From Flavobacterium sp. J372 (lineage in GTDB: Bacteria > Bacteroidota > Bacteroidia > Flavobacteriales > Flavobacteriaceae), in the NCBI RefSeq assembly GCF_024699965.1, contig NZ_JAJOMZ010000004.1, forward strand, positions 434,001 to 498,000: DNA of 64,000 bases, in the 5' to 3' direction. The position numbers and the translations under genes were made by a program. This document shows positions 63,302 through 64,000 of this stretch, piece by piece. Positions within the stretch are counted from its first letter, which is position 1, and each line of letters starts with the position of its first letter. Under the pieces are notes generated by a model. The model had not been told where the DNA came from and made no database searches. It saw only the letters and a list, made by a program, of their open reading frames with translations.

Positions 63302-64000
63302 TTAGTTCTCTTCACGGTTAATGTAAACCCATCCTGTGGCTTTCTCTCCGTTGGCACGCTCAAAGCTGTAGAAATAAGTTCCCGTAGGAAGCTCATCACC
63401 GCCTTTGCCCTGGCCATGCCACTGGTCTGTATACGCACCGTAACTAAACACTTCCTGACCGTAGCGGTTAAAGATGCTTATCTTGGTAACATCAAGCGCT
63501 GACAGGTTAAATGTGTCGTTCTTACCGTCATTGTTCGGCGATATACCGCGCTGTACCATACAGGTTGTATTATCTACCTGAACCGGTACTGTTACAGCAC
63601 AAGCGCCCGCAGCATTAGGGGTAACAATAACATTATAAGTGCCGGTTGCAGTAACAATAACCTCACGCCCTGTTTGGGTAAGCGTGTTGCCTGAAGGGTC
63701 AATCCAAGAGAAGGTTACCGTATCTTCAGTATAAACATCATCATTGTCAAAGTTAACTTCAAGTACATAATTGTTACCATCACAACCCTGCTCTACAAAA
63801 ACATCAGGGTTTGCAATTACTGTAATTGTTGCTGTTTCAAAGAATGAAGGACATTCTGTAGAAGCTGCTATGGTATTAGTTACTGTATATGTACCAGGCT
63901 CGCTCATTGCAAGGTCAACCTGGCCTGTTGAAGCGTTTATAACAAGCCCTGCTGTTGAAGAGAATGTACCTGCAACACCGTTAAGTGTTGGTGATGCAGT
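63302..64000 (-). CDS. T9SS type B adhesin, C-terminal end (cut by window edge)
   Basis: The frame is open to the right edge (codons read TASPTLNGVAGTF before the Met at 63907), so only the last 230 or so residues of a probably very large surface protein are present. Ig/PKD-like repeats (GTYTVTNTIAAS, SWIDPSGNTLTQTG) precede the gliding-motility-type C-terminal domain: RGISPNNDGKNDTFNLSAL, ISIFNRYGQEVF, LPTGTYFYSFE. This type B signal directs secretion by the type IX system with PorP/SprF help, matching the next gene. Confidence 0.92.
   Translation of the reverse strand, partial: TASPTLNGVAGTFSSTAGLVINASTGQVDLAMSEPGTYTVTNTIAASTECPSFFETATITVIANPDVFVEQGCDGNNYVLEVNFDNDDVYTEDTVTFSWIDPSGNTLTQTGREVIVTATGTYNVIVTPNAAGACAVTVPVQVDNTTCMVQRGISPNNDGKNDTFNLSALDVTKISIFNRYGQEVFSYGAYTDQWHGQGKGGDELPTGTYFYSFERANGEKATGWVYINREEN

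Noticed and set aside
1..64000. tRNA, rRNA, CRISPR arrays, prophage, origin of replication, known riboswitches
   Set aside because: None recognised on reading both strands; short repeats present are palindromic words and not spaced arrays.

Overview
The window looks like chromosomal DNA of a member of the Flavobacteriaceae (Bacteroidota), probably Flavobacterium or a close relative. The reasons are the TAnnTTTG -7 promoter boxes (several with TTG 19 nt upstream), the lack of Shine-Dalgarno signals, type IX secretion genes (PorP/SprF-like, OmpA-like, type B C-terminal sorting domain), a Bat/MoxR operon, a TonB-dependent receptor, and familiar flavobacterial gene orders (ileS-dksA/traR-lspA; yicC-gmk-nadD). 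This is inference from family knowledge; no search was run. I saw no rRNA, tRNA, CRISPR array, prophage or transposase.

Layout. 1-9.9 kb: housekeeping and repair (ileS end, DksA/TraR-like, lspA, 5-FTHF cyclo-ligase, a Fic protein, a zinc acylase, uvrC, a patatin/outer-membrane-barrel protein). 10-16.2 kb: amino-acid permease, hmgA, hppD and tryptophan 2,3-dioxygenase (aromatic amino-acid breakdown), with a candidate small RNA between hppD and a DUF3108 gene. 16.2-20.6 kb: M23 peptidase, pgi, a membrane protein and two tandem RlpA-like genes. 20.6-27 kb: a GbsR/MarR-type regulator with a clear palindromic operator, followed by a complete RND efflux operon. 27-34.5 kb: ArsC-like, yicC, gmk, nadD, gpsA, terC, NlpE-like lipoprotein, pheS. 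34.5-44 kb: cvpA facing the Bat operon (moxR, DUF58, BatD-like, batA, batB, batC, batD, batE). 44-48.3 kb: two oxidoreductases, an S23/four-helix-bundle gene inside a 27-bp inverted repeat, an AlbA_2-type protein and a phosphoesterase. 48.4-51.5 kb: rtcB and a PcfJ-domain gene behind a leader that carries its own promoter, a 29-codon reading frame and a terminator. 51.6-54.9 kb: ALDH, 3-hydroxyanthranilate dioxygenase, a secreted EEP-family enzyme. 55-59.9 kb: TonB receptor, DUF5689 lipoprotein, small lipoprotein. 60.4-64 kb: gliding/T9SS-type cluster.

Three things stand out. (1) About ten short palindromic elements built from reiterated 7-8-nt words lie next to stop codons. Each locus uses its own word, and one pair of arms encloses the S23 gene, resembling a free-standing 23S rRNA intervening sequence. 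(2) The PcfJ-RtcB locus has a leader whose segments can form mutually exclusive pairings like a classical attenuator. (3) Seven genes, including the normally essential gmk, are each broken by a single-base indel, six of them at runs of A or T at least five long. This points to consensus errors in the assembly rather than real pseudogenes, and affects how those genes should be read.
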